The notes beneath the pieces are model-generated. The model ran no database searches and was not told where the DNA came from. It was given only the letters and a program-made list of their open reading frames with translations. From assembly GCF_902686445.1 (NCBI RefSeq), contig NW_025920107.1, positions 992,001 to 1,056,000 on the forward strand: a DNA stretch of 64,000 nt, written 5' to 3'. Each line of letters starts with the position of its first letter. Position 1 is the stretch's first letter. Below are positions 1 to 12,850 of this stretch, piece after piece. Source of the stretch: Sciurus carolinensis. Taxonomy: Eukaryota; Chordata; Mammalia; Rodentia; Sciuridae. The translations under genes were made by a program, and so were the position numbers.

Positions 1-200
1 GAAAACATATCAATTGAAATGCAGTTGAATTTGGTGGAGAAGTTTAGACAAAATAAGTTAAGATCTGGGGGAGATCTGAGAGTTCCCTTCAAATATTTAA
101 AGGAATAACCTACTTAGTAGGGCAAAGAGTCAAACTAGAACCAAGGAGTGAAATCTTGAGGGTTGCATAATATCAGCTTAACATTAAAAAATAAAAGAGA
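1..200. other. AT-rich flank, nothing recognised
   Basis: No coding frame, RNA gene or repeat could be identified before the L1 target duplication. Confidence 0.5.
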
Positions 201-212
201 CAAGACCTTTTC

Positions 213-1560
213 CATTTTGTCCATATAAAGGTTTTTTCTTAATTTGTTGTTTTTAGATATGCATTACAGTATGGTGTATTTTGACATATTATACATACAT
301 GAAGTGCAACCCATTCCAATTTGGATCACATTATTGTTGTTGAACATGATGTGGAGTTACACTGGTCTTGTATTCATATATAAGCATAGGAATGTTATGT
401 CTAATTCATTCTACTGTCTTTCCCATTCTCATCCCTCCTCCTTTCCCTTCATTCCCCTTTGTCTAATCCAGTGAGCATCCTTATTTTTCCTCTCTACCCT
501 CCCCTGTTATGAGTTATCATCCACATATCAGAGAGTACTTTGGACTTTCAATTCTTGGGGCTGGTTAATTTCTTTTTTTTAATTTTTTTTTGGTGTAAGA
601 TGGACATAATAACTTTATATTATTCATTTTTTATGTGGTGTTGAGCATCAAACCCAGGACCTCACACATGCTAACCAAGCACTCAAACATTGAGCCACAA
701 CCCTAGTTCTGATTTATTTCACTTAGCATGATATTCTCCAGTTTCATCCCTTTACTAGCAAATGCCATAATTTCATTCTTCTTTATGGCTCAGTAATATT
801 CCATTGTGTATATATGCCACATTTTCTTTATCTATTCATCTGTTGAAGGGCACCTAGGTTGGTTCCATAGCTTTCCTATAATGAATTGAGTGCTATAAAC
901 ATTGATATGGCTGTATCACTGTAGTCTGCTGATCTTAAGTCCTTTGGGTATAAACCAAGGAGTGGGATAACTGGGTAAAATGGTGGTTCCATTCCAAGTT
1001 TTCTGAGGAATCTCCATACTGCTTTCTACAGTGGTTGCACCAGTTTGTAGTCCATCAGCAATTATGAGTGAACATTTTCCCCTACATCCTTGCCAACATT
1101 TACTGTTACTTGTATTCTTGATATATTTCTGACTGAGGTGAACTCTCAGTATACTTTTAATTTGCATTTCTCTCATTACTAGAGATGTTGACTATTTTTT
1201 CATATTTTTTGACCATTTGCATTTCTTCTGTGAGGTGCCTGTTTGGTTCCTTTGCCCATTTATCGATTGAGTTTTTGGGGATTTTTGGTATTAAACTTTT
1301 TGAGTTCTTTGTATATCCTTGAGATTAAAGCTCTGAGGTGTAGATGTTAAAGATTTTCTACCTTTCTGAGAGCTCTTTTGATTGTTTCTTTTGCTGTGAA
1401 GAAGCTTTTTATTTGGTACCATCCCATTTATTGATTCTTGATTTTACTTCTGCCTTAGGAGTCTTATGGAGGATGTCAGTTCCTGAGCCGACATGATAGA
1501 GAGTTGGGCCTTCTATTTCTTCTAATAGAGGCAGGGTTTTTAGTCTAATGCCTAGATCAG
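213..1560 (-). mobile_element. 5'-truncated L1 (3' UTR and ORF2 C-terminal end)
   Basis: Read on the - strand, this is the end of L1 ORF2 followed by its 3' UTR. The stretch around 916-1176 resembles the C-terminal part of ORF2 in the other L1s of this window, including the cysteine/histidine-rich CWQGC segment. CAAGACCTTTTC occurs at 201-212 and again at 1561-1572, which I read as the target-site duplication. The coding part has several breaks. The 3' UTR differs from the three other L1s here, suggesting another subfamily. A SINE interrupts it at about 572-710. Confidence 0.85.
572..710 (-). mobile_element. ID-type SINE inserted in the L1 3' UTR
   Basis: A poly(T) start followed by a tract resembling the reverse complement of the squirrel ID consensus (GTGGTGTTGAGCATCAAACC, then GAGCCACAACCCTAG). 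It splits the L1 3' UTR, so it is the younger of the two. Confidence 0.75.
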
Positions 1561-1572
1561 CAAGACCTTTTC

Positions 1573-2950
1573 TTGGGCAGCCTCTGAAATTCTGAGAAAA
1601 CTAAACATAATAGCAAAAGAATGTCACATGGCTAGATGGCCATTTGAAAGAGGTGAATAGAGGAAAGTTAAGCCTCGGAATAGAGAGATGCCAGATGACT
1701 TTGAAGTTTCTTTCTAAAGAAGAAATTATTTGATCCTATAATCATTACAATAAAATTTGTTATCATTACTAGTATTTAATTAAAATTATTCAGTGTTTTC
1801 ATTGGAATTATAGATTACTGTTTACTAGTGAGATCCTCATGATGTCAGAGAAAAAAATATAGTGCTATATAGTTAATAGGTAAAAGATATCTTTCCAAAT
1901 GTCTGACATTTCTTAATTCCTTATAATTCATGCAGTAGGTCATGTACTATTTAAGAGCCCTGGACCACCAAATGCAAGTAACCCATGGTTGGCTTAATTC
2001 TAGTCATATTGAATGGATATTTTAATTAGATCAAGTAAGTAAGGGGAGAAAAATTCATTAACATAGACCAAAGCATCTTAGTATGATTGAAGCAAATGGG
2101 ACTCTTATTCCATGCCCAAGTAACTTGCAAAGAGAAATTGGATAAATGAGTATTTGGAAGAATCTGCATTATGGGTATGAGAGTAGGTGATCCGAAGGAA
2201 AATTTACAAACATTTCAGCTTCTTATGGTAGCAGAAGTCTAGCACACATTCTTCCAACTTTTGCAAAAAAGAAATCTTTGGAAGAATCCCTATGACTTTT
2301 CCAAACTTCCAACAGGAACCCTGAGTTTTTTTTTCTAGCCATGACTTACCTGTCTACCTACCAAATTCTTGTCTTTCTCATCCCTGAATTTTATCTTCAC
2401 TAGTTCATCTTTCACCTAGTTTCTCCTAGTCTTTCAAGCCTGCCCAGCCCAGTCTGTCCTCTTCTTTGGTCTGTCTTCCCTCTACTAAATCCCATTTTTC
2501 TTCTTCTTTCATTCTCTGGAATTATTGCCTTCTTGTCATGGGAAATATTCCACCATTTTCTATAACACTGAACCCATGTTCTTGCCATGAATGAAATCAA
2601 GTTTCTTTTTTCTTTGCCTGTTTTGCCAGTCTCACAAGGGTTCTTTCATTCAGCAACTGTCTTTCCTTGAAAACTATATCAAGTTATACCAATTCTTTTT
2701 ATTACCAGAAGGTATAATGTCATAGGGTGATATTTAGGTTCCACCACAGATTGGTATAAATTGCTTTTTCAGATTCATTTTTTATTAGTCTTTACCACAC
2801 ATCAAGACTTCTAGAAACACAGGATGACTTACTCACTAACCAACAATATAGCACATATGCTTGTACCCAGAGATTTTGTTTCTCATGTTCTCTTCTTAGT
2901 ATGCCATCCTTTACTTTCTGTTATTCAGGACAAACCTATGCATATTTCCT
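1573..2950. other. Unclassified AT-rich DNA
   Basis: Only short chance frames are present. No splice-flanked exon, RNA gene or confident repeat was seen. Confidence 0.5.
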
Positions 2951-2954
2951 CCCT

Positions 2955-3060
2955 CCTTTATTATTATATTGAAAGCTCTTTAAATAATCATGTTTATTTA
3001 CCTTTCTATTCCAAGGCTAGACCAATGCCTAGCACATAGAACATATCTAATAAATGTCAC
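2955..3060 (+). repeat. Possible L2 3'-end relic
   Basis: A segment reading GAAAGCTCTTTAAATAATC, then GCCTAGCACATAGAACATAT and AATAAATGT, has the word order of the L2 3' end (gender of 'gagctcctt', 'cctagcacatag', 'aataaatg'). The match is weak and judged by eye. Confidence 0.35.
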
Positions 3061-3830
3061 TTCTAATGAATACAGTGTGGCCTTAAAGCAAATGAAGTTC
3101 TGAATTCTGTAGTAGAAACTTTATAAGATCTCAGCTTATCAAGTGCCTTGGCCAATTTCTCTTCATGTTAAAAGGCTGAACTGGTCTGGAAGACCAGTAG
3201 GAGAGCCATATCTCTTTTCTCTTATAGCATTATACCCAAATGTACAGGGCAAGTCAGGATTTCAGAAAATCAGGATTAGACAAATACAACATGCCTTACA
3301 ACTGAGAGTAGACCTTGAAAGACCCATTACCATAGAGCTTCATTTAGGCCTTCTTCATTCCCACATTGTCTTGGGACCCTGGGAAAATTAACTTCAATTC
3401 CTCACCATTCTTCAACAACATTGTTCAGCAAACATTTACTGATCTCTCAGTATATATGATCTCCTAGGTTCAGAAAAAACAAAAAAAAACAGAAATACCT
3501 ATTTTCATGGAACTCAGAGTAATAGAAGGAAGATAGACAAGAAACAAACATTTAATGTGTTCATTCACTTCACACATATTTACTGCATCCTAAGCAGAGA
3601 TGGTCTAGTAACAATGTAGAGGAACTACTGTGGGAAGAGTGGGCAACAAGTACCCAATTCTTCCATGGCTATATACTAAGAGAAAAAAGGAAATTTTGAT
3701 ATATGAGTAGAAAAATCACCAATATTTATATAAAGTTAGGGGAAAATAACAGTAAATTGAGTTCTGGGTATTACAAGTAATTGAGAATGTTGGGAAATAA
3801 TGTTATAGGAATTAAGAAAAATGAAGTCTG

Positions 3831-4593
3831 GGGTACCCATAGAGGTGAAATCAAGAAAGTTCTTGGCTGCCATGCAAGAAGTTTTTTTTTTTTTTTTTTA
3901 ATGTACACTGTAACAAATCACTAAAAGATTTTAAGTGGAAAAGGAGAACTCAAATCAGATTTGCAATTTAGAATACATGTTAGAGGGAGTAAAATGAGAA
4001 TGTCAGTCCAAGTAAGACCTCTTGAAGCCTTTAGACCAAAGTAATGGCAATGTAATGAATAGGAGGTGACAAACTTGAATGAAATTTCATAGGAATTTTT
4101 AAAAGGATTTTGTGGCAGAATACATGTTGGGGATAAGAGAGAAAAGAATCTGCCCAGGTGCTGTGTCCATTAGTGTAAACTAGGAATATAAAAAGGGGAG
4201 CAAGATTGGGAGGGAGATAAGAAATATGATGCAATATGTGTGTAAACAAGATAATACTGAAAGTTAATGAATTCAAAGAGAACTGCATCACAGAATGTTG
4301 TAAATATCTTTGTCCATCAAATCTTAACAGATTTTTGTTATTGTTTATGAACTGACTCCCTGTCACCACCAAGAAATAGATCTCCACCCCCTCCTCCTCC
4401 ATAAAGTTTCAAGCTAATAAATGTAAGACTTAATTGCATTTATTTACTTGCTCGGACATGTATTCTAAATTGCAAATCTGATTTAAGTTCTCTCCCAGTC
4501 AAAATCCTTCAGTGGTTCTCTATAGCCTACATTAAATGCAAATTTTTTGCATGGCAGCCAAGAACTTTCTTGATATCAACTCTATGAATACCC
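3831..4593. repeat. Large imperfect inverted repeat
   Basis: The left arm (about 3831-3980) and right arm (about 4456-4593) are reverse complements over about 140-150 nt with scattered mismatches. A poly(T) run at 3882-3899 in the left arm has only a short counterpart in the right arm. The spacer is about 475 nt. For example, TTCTTGGCTGCCATGCAAG on the left pairs with TTGCATGGCAGCCAAGAA on the right. It could be two copies of one old repeat in opposite orientation or the ends of a decayed transposon; I could not name the family. A transcript through it could fold into a long hairpin. Confidence 0.75.
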
Positions 4594-4599
4594 TGTAAG

Positions 4600-5620
4600 A
4601 AGTAATTGGAAATAAGCTCTCAAAATGTATTTCTTGAGCATCCTAAAAGACCTGTGATTAATTTCAAATGAAACATTCCCATTCTTCCTTATTAATTTAT
4701 AAGTAAAAATTTCTGTAGCTAAAGTGAGAAAAGACATCAAAAAACACAGTAAGCTCTGAGTATTGAATTTCTGACTTCTGTGTTTCAGGATGAGCATATC
4801 AGGATAGTTAATTCAGTGTGCCCATTAGTTGCCAAAGGGCAATTAGAATGGCAGAGAACATGAAACCTGTTATATAAGAAACCTGTGCTGGTTAGCCAGA
4901 TAATGAGATGATTAAAGTAGTTATGACAGGTGCTTTTCACATATTTTAAGGTCTGTCAATTCTGTAGTTCCAGAAGGAAGAGCTAGTTCCAATGATGCAA
5001 GTAGAATAGAAATAGATTTGGGGATCAGTACAAACAATAATGTTCCAGCAACTACAGTAATCAATTATATCATCTCCTTAGATGGCAGTGAGATCTCCAA
5101 GACTAGAGAATTTTAAGGAGGAATGAGATGATCACTTGATATTGTATTGTAGAAAGAAGGATTGGACTGAGTAATACACATTTATGTACTGAAATTCTAC
5201 ATTCTAGAATTTTATAGAGTAACACTTTAGGATTGTGGCTTAAATTTTCTACATGGCATACTGCCTACATATCTGGTCATAAGGCTATATATCCGGGCAA
5301 AAGGCTAATTGAGCTATAGTTGTTTATATGAACTTAAATTTGATTCTGCCTTTGTCTAGCCATGCCCTTGGTGTTAGATCCTAGTACAAGAACTGTTTGT
5401 ACATTAATGCTTAAATTTATTTGTCAAGATTGGGTATTATGAGTTACCCTTGGCTTTACCTCCCACACAAACTCCTATCTAATAAACGAGGATAGAAGGT
5501 GAGGCTTATCTTCCATAGGACTTTAGCATAAAATGTGATTGAGAATTTATTTTTACTTCCTTTACTCTCCATTGTATAAAATACATTTGTTATTAAGATA
5601 CCTGTGTAGGTGCATTTCTC
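4600..5620. other. Unclassified DNA
   Basis: Nothing beyond short chance open frames was seen. Confidence 0.5.
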
Positions 5621-5624
5621 CAGT

Positions 5625-5745
5625 CCCCTCCTTTTTTGAGATGGTGTTTTATCATTACTGATTGAACCCCTGGACTCAAATTATCCTCCTACTTCATCCT
5701 TCCAAGTGCTGGGATTGCAGGTTGTGTCACCACATCCAACTTTCC
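5625..5745 (-). mobile_element. B1-like SINE
   Basis: The order TTTTGAGATGG, GAACCCCTGGACTCAAATTA, CCTCCTACTTCATCCTTCCA, GTGCTGGGATTGCAGG is that of a 7SL-derived B1 element on the - strand, diverged. Confidence 0.7.
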
Positions 5746-5749
5746 TTTG

Positions 5750-7545
5750 ACCTTTTATATCATTTTCCATGTGATTTTAAAACCATTTGTCATTTCTATG
5801 TATCCATATTTCATTGACCAACTCAAAGACTATGTTAGGGAGAAGGCAGGTATTTGTTGGAAAGCAGAGTACAGTAAATGTGTTAAGACAAAGCAGAATA
5901 AAGTAAGCTACACATATTGATACAGGTGAATATTCTTTATCTGAAATACTTAGGACTACAGGTGTTTTGAACTTCATGTATTTTCAGAGTTTGAAATATT
6001 TGCATATATATAAAATGGCCTATCTTGGAGATGGAACCCAAATATAAAAATGAAATTCACTTATTTTTCATATGTACCTTATAAACATAACCATAAGGTA
6101 ATTTTATACAATGGTTTTCATGTGCCTGTTTTTTGACTGTGAGCTATCACATGAGGTCAAGTGCTGAATTTTCTACTCCTGGCATCTTGTTAGCATTCAA
6201 AGAGTATTGGGGTTTGGAACATTTCAGATTTCTGTTTTTCCAATTAGGTATGCTCTACTTATTATATTTTGATGGTGGCCAGATTGGGTAATCAAGCAAA
6301 CTATAATCTCTTTGAGTATAGAAAATTATTCTATATTTCTTTGAATTTCTCATAACACAGTAGTTGTTGATAAGATCATTGTTTTTACTGAGGTAATTTA
6401 CACTCAATTTTTAAATTTTTTTCTTTAGGGCTAAGGAAATTTTCCTCACAAAGTGAAATGACAGGTATAACTAAAATTCAAGAGTAAATGGCCAAAAGAT
6501 AAGAAATTCTCCCAGGATGATGTATAGTAATTTTTTCTACATATTTTATAATACAAACAAAATTTTACTACATTTCAATTTCCTCTTGTTAATTTGAGAA
6601 TTCTGATTAAAAAGGGAACAATAATGGTGACAACTGAATGGGAAAATATCACTAAGGTTTCAATGCAAATGAGAAAGGAGAGAAAACTCAAGAAAAGTGT
6701 ATAAGGACTAATGTTTAGGACTTAAAAGAAAAGTTAGATAGAAAAAAACTCATGGAGAAAAAAGTTTGGTATATTATCTTGGTAGGAATTACTTGAAGCA
6801 GTAATACAACTGCCAAAGGAAGGAAGAGTATGTTGAATTAATGATAATTTCAAATCTGTTTAGTAGATTTACAAATATGAACTGACTGCTTTGCTGGCTA
6901 TCATCAGGTGAATAGCACATGCAGGTTAGACTGGCTTGGCACATGAAAAGTCCATGTGACGTGGTAAGGTAATAACATCAGCTGACTGCTTTGTGCTTTG
7001 GTGAACACAGTGATTTGGAAGTCTGAACTTGAGCTCAATCCTAGGGTTGTTTTTACTCAGAAAAAGTGGAAATTGATTGTTGAAGTTCCCAAAATGGTGG
7101 TTTTCTGCAACTGACTTATATTAGCATAACTTCCCTATCTTGGAGGAAGAGAAAGTAATTTTTTATTTAATCTTCTTATCCTTACCAGGTGCTCTCCTAT
7201 TTTCTTCTCCTCTTTCATTGCCAAAACATCTAAAGTTTCTACATCCTATGCTCTCAGGCCTCTCCCCTTGTTCCCCAGAGTCCCTGCATTTTAAACTCAC
7301 CTTCTTACTCCTGACACTGTTCCCTTGAAAGTCATCCATGACCAGGTTCCAATCTCTCACTACTGAGCTTGGCATTTTTAAACATTTTCCCTTGGAGAGC
7401 TTTCTTTCCCTTCTTTTCTGGCACTAAACTCTTATTTGGACTTTTCTTCTGTCCTTCCTTTGTCTTATTCTTGTCCCACCACCTTCTTACTATAAGCAGT
7501 CCCCAAGGATATAACTTGAACTTTATTAAGGGTTGACAGTTACAT
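5750..7545. other. Unclassified AT-rich DNA
   Basis: No gene or confident repeat was recognised. Confidence 0.5.
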
Positions 7546-7547
7546 TC

Positions 7548-7615
7548 AACATTTCATGTTCATGGAGCTTATTTAATCCTCATAACAATCCTGCAAGGCT
7601 GGAACTAGTGAATCC
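7548..7615 (-). repeat. Possible MIR core fragment
   Basis: GAGCTTATTTAATCCTCATA followed by ACAATCCTGCAAGG resembles the reverse complement of the MIR core ('ttaatcctcacaacaaccctatgagg'). Judged by eye. Confidence 0.4.
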
Positions 7616-7619
7616 TTTT

Positions 7620-10108
7620 GTGAAACCTTCATGAAAACTCCAGCTCTTGACCTACTGCTATAAGATAAATAAAAGCATGCAAACACCTGAGTTAATATCA
7701 TCTCCAGAAAGCAAATCTCTCAAATTTTTTCCTATTTAATCTCTTCAAAACTCCACCCCATTTTGATAAAGTACTACTTGACCATCTATCAGTTCCTTCA
7801 GAATTCCATCTCAAGAATTCTACCTAAAATTTATTTTCTAATCATTTTTTTCTGTCCTTGTTTTTGGATCCCTCAATCAGCTTAATGTGACTTTTCTCTT
7901 ATTTCCTTTGTGTTCCATTGTTCCTTCTTTTTATTACAGAAAGTAGCAAGTGAAGGTCTCCTAGTCACACTTCTTTCACCTATTTTACTGTTCACCACAT
8001 TTTACCACTAAAAAATCTCTTTAGCTCTCCAAAAGCACTTGGTATAATCATTTGATCTGGTTCCATCTGGAGGGCCACTTCCTTTTGTAGGATAAGTCAC
8101 CCTCTCTCATCCTTTCAGAATTCCAAGTTAACATTTTCCCTGGGAAGCCCTGATCTGTGGACACCCACCACCCCACCACCATTGCCCTCATAAAATAATT
8201 GAGAATCCCATGTTTGAGTATTTTTGTGGTGAGTTCCCTCTTTTTCATCAGTCTTCTGAATCTGGAGTGCTGTCCATTCTTGTTTTCTACTAATTTAGGC
8301 ATTGACCATAAATATTATTTGACCCATTCCTGCTTTATTCTTTCACTTCACTGCTGTTCCCTGATTTTTAATACTTTTCTTTGTTCTCATTTTATCTATA
8401 TCTTTCACATCCTTCAAGGGCCTAGTATAACTCTCTCTAAAGTGCCCATTTTTACATTTCTATTATCAGTCAAACCCACAATATTTAGCAAAACCCTTGA
8501 GTTCTCTTATGTGTATACATATCTTATCTCTTATTAGTAGATTTGTAAGATCTTTAAGGATGTTGACAAATATCCTTTTTTTCACTATTTACTACAGCTA
8601 ATAGTTCAATATAAAATCAATACCAGCACTCAGAAATCACTGATTTATTGATCATATAATTGATTGCCTTGTTGATAGGCCATGGCTTCTATCTTCTCTA
8701 CTTTTAGGTACTCGGAGAGCCAATATCATACCATTCAGGGAGACTACATTTATAGCATGGAAGGGATTACTGTTTTGGTGGGAGACAAGCCTAATCTGTC
8801 TCTGACCTTCACTGACCCCAAGCTAGAATTACAGTTATTTTTGGGACCATGTGCTCCATTCCAGTTTCATCTACATGTCCCTGGAAAGTGGGATGGGGTT
8901 TGAGAAACCATCTGAACCACAGATCATCATATCAGGAAGCCTATTAAGACAGGAGTAATTGAAAATAATAATTCCATAGCTTCAACAAAGACAGTGGGCA
9001 GGTTTATGCTACCTGTTATTTTCTTTGAGGTGATTATGGTTTATTTTTAGATGTCCCATTGTCAATGCCCTGGCTTTCATTGGGAAGCTCAATGTAGAGA
9101 TGGCTTCCAAACCTAACAAGATGAAACAACTCTCAGCTTCAAATTTCCCAGAAAATACTTTTATTTCTCTTTCAGAAGTGTTGATCCTCTTTCTGCTTTT
9201 TTCTACAATGAAATCCTGGGTTTTCATTTGTGCTGATTCATCCCCCCCTTACTCTTGTAATCTGTCACATTTTTCTTCCAATAATTTCTAGACTATGAGC
9301 TCAGTGACTTCTTTAGTCATTTTTATATTATGTCCTTAGGTATGTTGATTATCAAATATTATGGTGGGGACCCTAAATCAGCATCTCTAAAAAATGGTTG
9401 ACTCCATGTAATTTTTCTGATAGGATTTGATTTTCTATTAAAAGCTCAATTTTTGTTTGTTTTTAATATTATAACTATATGTTTTCTGAGAAATAAGATA
9501 AATAATGGTCTTAACATAGTTGTCTATGATAAGACATTTTGTTTTACTTACTATTTACTAATGTACCTCATAACTGGTCATTTTTGCTCCTCTCCCTAAG
9601 CAACATGTCTTTATTTTCTTAATAAAGAAATTACTTTCAACTTTCTAGGCTCATAGGTCATTTTAATAATTTAGCATCAACCCATGGGTTCTTCTTGGTT
9701 TAGACAATTGGGATTTTTTTAAAGTAGTTGTCCTATCTTTTTTGATCTCAGTTCCCTGATTGAATCTAATCAGAGTTTTACTTTAGGAAATAAGTAACTG
9801 CCAACTATTGTAAGGTGAACTACAAATGTGTTTTGTCTCCTCCTACTCTAATTTTCTCCCATTCCTTCAAGTAGATTCTAAGTAATAAGAATTTAAATAG
9901 GTTATGTCTAAAATGCAGGAATATTTTTCTAATATCTCTTTTTCTTATGTCATACCGTGTAGTTCTCAAAAACAGAGAAAAGAAATACAAAGCAGGAACT
10001 TGGATTTACATCCAGTGCTGCTGCTGCTATTTTTTTCTCATATGTTGAAGTTTTGCTTTGTTCTAGTTCATGAGAAATTGTCAGATGTCAAGCACAATGA
10101 ACTCCATA
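7620..10108. other. Unclassified DNA, perhaps decayed L2
   Basis: Pyrimidine-rich text at 7990-8180 (for example CCCTGGGAAGCCCTGATC) is reminiscent of L2, but not enough for a call. The longest frame here (8199-8537) is hydrophobic low-complexity translation and shows no domain. Confidence 0.4.
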
Positions 10109-10332
10109 GGGAAATGCAGAAGACATGTTTAAGTAGCCCTAAGATGGTGGCTAGCGTTGGGCCAAGAGGTGGTTTATAATTAGTGTTAACACGGCATGAT
10201 CTACTTTTGCCTAATTGGTTAAAGTCTCCTCTGCACTAATGGTCAACAGATGTTCCTCATTATTCTTAATTGGAATTGGAGCGCATGCTCCAATCATGTT
10301 ACCTAATCCTAAGCTGATTGGCTGCCTTGAAG

Positions 10333-10339
10333 TATATAA
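10333..10339 (+). promoter_or_regulatory. LTR TATA box
   Basis: TATATAA lies about 220 bp inside the solo LTR, with a downstream R region that ends after the AATAAA at 10854. Confidence 0.6.
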
Positions 10340-10659
10340 GACATCTCTTCATCTAAATTGCAGGATGGAGAACTAAAACCACACCTCTAGATCGCAGATC
10401 ACTGGGTGGAGGACTGAGAACACACCTCTAGGTCACAGGTTGCAGATCACAGATAGCAGATCATAGAACACAGAACTAAGAATGAACCACTAAGAAGCAC
10501 CTCTGATAGACAGCACCTTTGATAGACAGCACCTCTAGCATGCACCTCTAGCATGCATCTTTAGTTTGCAGGATGCAGGGTGCACCTTTAAGAAGAAGCA
10601 GCAGACCTTTAAGAAGCAGATCTCTGATAATAGTAGCCTCTCTGAAAGCATAGCAAGCC

Positions 10660-10755
10660 TCTCTTCCTCTAAGATTAAGCAAAGTCTCTCTTCCTCTAAG
10701 CAAAGTCTTTCTTCCTCTAAGCAAAATCTCTCTTCCTCTAAAACTTCCTCTACAA
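10660..10755 (+). repeat. Tandem repeat of about 18-21 bp in the LTR R region
   Basis: Four to five copies of a unit like CTCTTCCTCTAAGCAAAGT lie in tandem. They translate as a serine/lysine repeat in one frame, which is a by-product and not a gene. Confidence 0.75.
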
Positions 10756-11093
10756 GCAAGTAAGCCTCTCTTGCTCTATAAACTAGCAAGCAAGCAAAAA
10801 AGCAGCCCACTGAAGAGAAAGATAATAGAAGTAGTTTGTTTCCAGTCCCCTCCAATAAATACCTGTGAGATTGTTGCTGCGGGTGGCAACAGGGAAAGGT
10901 GCTGAAAGTATACCAGTCAAGTGTGTATATTCATTAATAGCTGTTGTGCAATATGTTTATATGTTTGGATAACTGCCATTTTTTTAACTACAGGATAAAT
11001 TTGAACAACTAAAAGGACATCCAACAAATACAAATGTACACAAGAGAATTAGAAATGTGAGAGCTAAGACTTCTTAATCATATAATTACTTGG

Positions 11094-11198
11094 TTTTTTT
11101 GTTGTTGTTGTTTTTGTTTTTGTGGTGCTGGGGATTGAACCCAGGTCCTTGTGCTTGCAAGGCAAGCACTGTACCAACTGAGCTATATCCCCAGCCCT
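11094..11198 (-). mobile_element. ID-type SINE
   Basis: T-rich start, then GGTGCTGGGGATTGAACCCA and ACTGAGCTATATCCCCAGCC, the reverse complement of the tRNA-derived ID consensus with recognisable B-box and A-box remnants. Confidence 0.9.
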
Positions 11199-11199
11199 C

Positions 11200-12831
11200 A
11201 CATAATTATTTGGACAGCTGTCTGTCATTTCACTTTTCAAGAACTAAAGTGCTGAAAGTTGATATTATTTCTTAGGTCTTTTTCCTTCTCTAATATTTAT
11301 GATACAGGGGATTTGTCATCTATTAAAGTAGAACTAGTGTTTTTTGATCTGCAGATTATTCTTGTTCAAAAGTAAATTGAAGTTCTCTTCTTAAATTTTC
11401 TCCTTTTATAATAAAAACTTACCTCTGTTTTAGAATGTAAATGTATTGAATTAATAATCCACTAATAATTCCTAATTATTACTAATAACAACTCAATTTC
11501 CTCTTTAAAGTGTTTGTTTTTAAATTGATTTGATTTCTATTATGTAAGGCTACCAAAAATGAAATCATTGCTCATTTTCTCAACCAAGCTGAAAGCAAGA
11601 TGTGAATAGAATATTGCACTCAAAACAACTCAAGATGCAAAGCCTTAGTTATTGATGCATATGTACTAATATTCTACATACATATTTTGCTCTTCATATT
11701 AAGATCATATACATGTATTTATATATATTTATGTAAAATTTTTCCAATTGTATTAAATCTAGTTATCAAAGAAAAATTCATTCTTGTAGTGCCAGAGAGT
11801 GAGAAAGTGCTCAAAACAGAACTGAATAAGTATATATCAAAGGGACACCAGAGCCATCATATAGTGGAAAATTTGAACAGTAAAAGAGATAACCTAGTAT
11901 TAGAATATAAGACATAAAAGTACATGAGTCCATAGTGATACAAATAAATGATTAAATAAATAAATGAATACATTAATAAATGATATGAAACAGACAACTC
12001 TCCCATACAAACGAATTCTGAATTTATATAGTTTCTTCTCAAGGAGATGGAACACAATTTTCTACTTCTTAAATGGGCTGCAGAGATTGACTTCCCTCCA
12101 AAAATTACAGTATGGAAAGGAGGAAAAAGTGACTCCAATGGAAAAATTTGAAAAATACCACTGCAGCTAGGTGATCAAGATTAACATCAATGTGATAAAT
12201 CACACTGACTGTATGTACCCTTGAAATAATATGATAAGAAGGTCACTTACTTCTGTGGTATTCCTCCCCTAAAACATAACTCAGTTTAACCATGATAAAA
12301 GTATCAACAATCTCAAATTGAGGAATATTCTGCAAACTACCTGATCACCTCAAAAGTTTCAAGGTCATCAAAAACAAGGATTTTTTTAGCAACTGACACA
12401 GTATAGAGGAGCCTAAGGAGATCTGTCATAAAAATGTAATGGATATTCTGGAATAGAGGATCCATTTTTAAAATAGGTGAATATAAATAAAGTAGGCATT
12501 TTGATTCATAATAATGTGTCAATGTTGGTTTATGAGTTGTGACAAATGTACCATAATAATGTGTAAACAATAAGAAAACTAGGTGTGTTATATCCAAGAA
12601 CTTTGAAATATTTTTGCAACCTTTCTTAATTCAAAAACTATTTCAAAATTAAAAGCTACTTTAAAAAAGAGAAATGTATTTATTTGATTCAGGATTTGAC
12701 CCAGAGCTACAATCTAGTGAAATTTTCTTAGAGGAAGAACATTAACTATACCATTCATTTCTATTACTATGTGTTTACCTGATTACTCTCAAATTAAGTT
12801 CATCTAATAAAACATAATCTAACTGAGCAAG
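11200..12831. other. Unclassified AT-rich DNA
   Basis: Only short chance frames were seen. Confidence 0.5.
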
Positions 12832-12850
12832 AGGAACAGCAATGAGGAAC

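Larger units (their letters stand above)
10115..10891 (+). mobile_element. Solo LTR, class II (ERVK/IAP-like)
   Basis: A 777-bp element begins TGCAGAAG, ends GGCAACA and is flanked by a perfect 6-bp duplication GGGAAA (10109-10114 and 10892-10897). Six-base duplications are typical of class II ERVs. It carries a TATA box (TATATAA, 10333-10339), a polyadenylation signal AATAAA (10854-10859) and a pyrimidine-rich repeated R region, as IAP LTRs do. No internal retroviral sequence remains, so it is a solo LTR. The family name is inferred from structure only. Confidence 0.75.

Noticed and set aside
4031..4402. 123-codon - strand frame
   Set aside because: It falls in the spacer of the inverted repeat, has ordinary AT-rich composition and shows no domain or splice context.
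10660..10755. CRISPR-like array
   Set aside because: Units are contiguous with no unique spacers, and the genome is mammalian.
10566..10763. Serine-lysine repeat protein
   Set aside because: It is the translation of a tandem repeat in an LTR R region.
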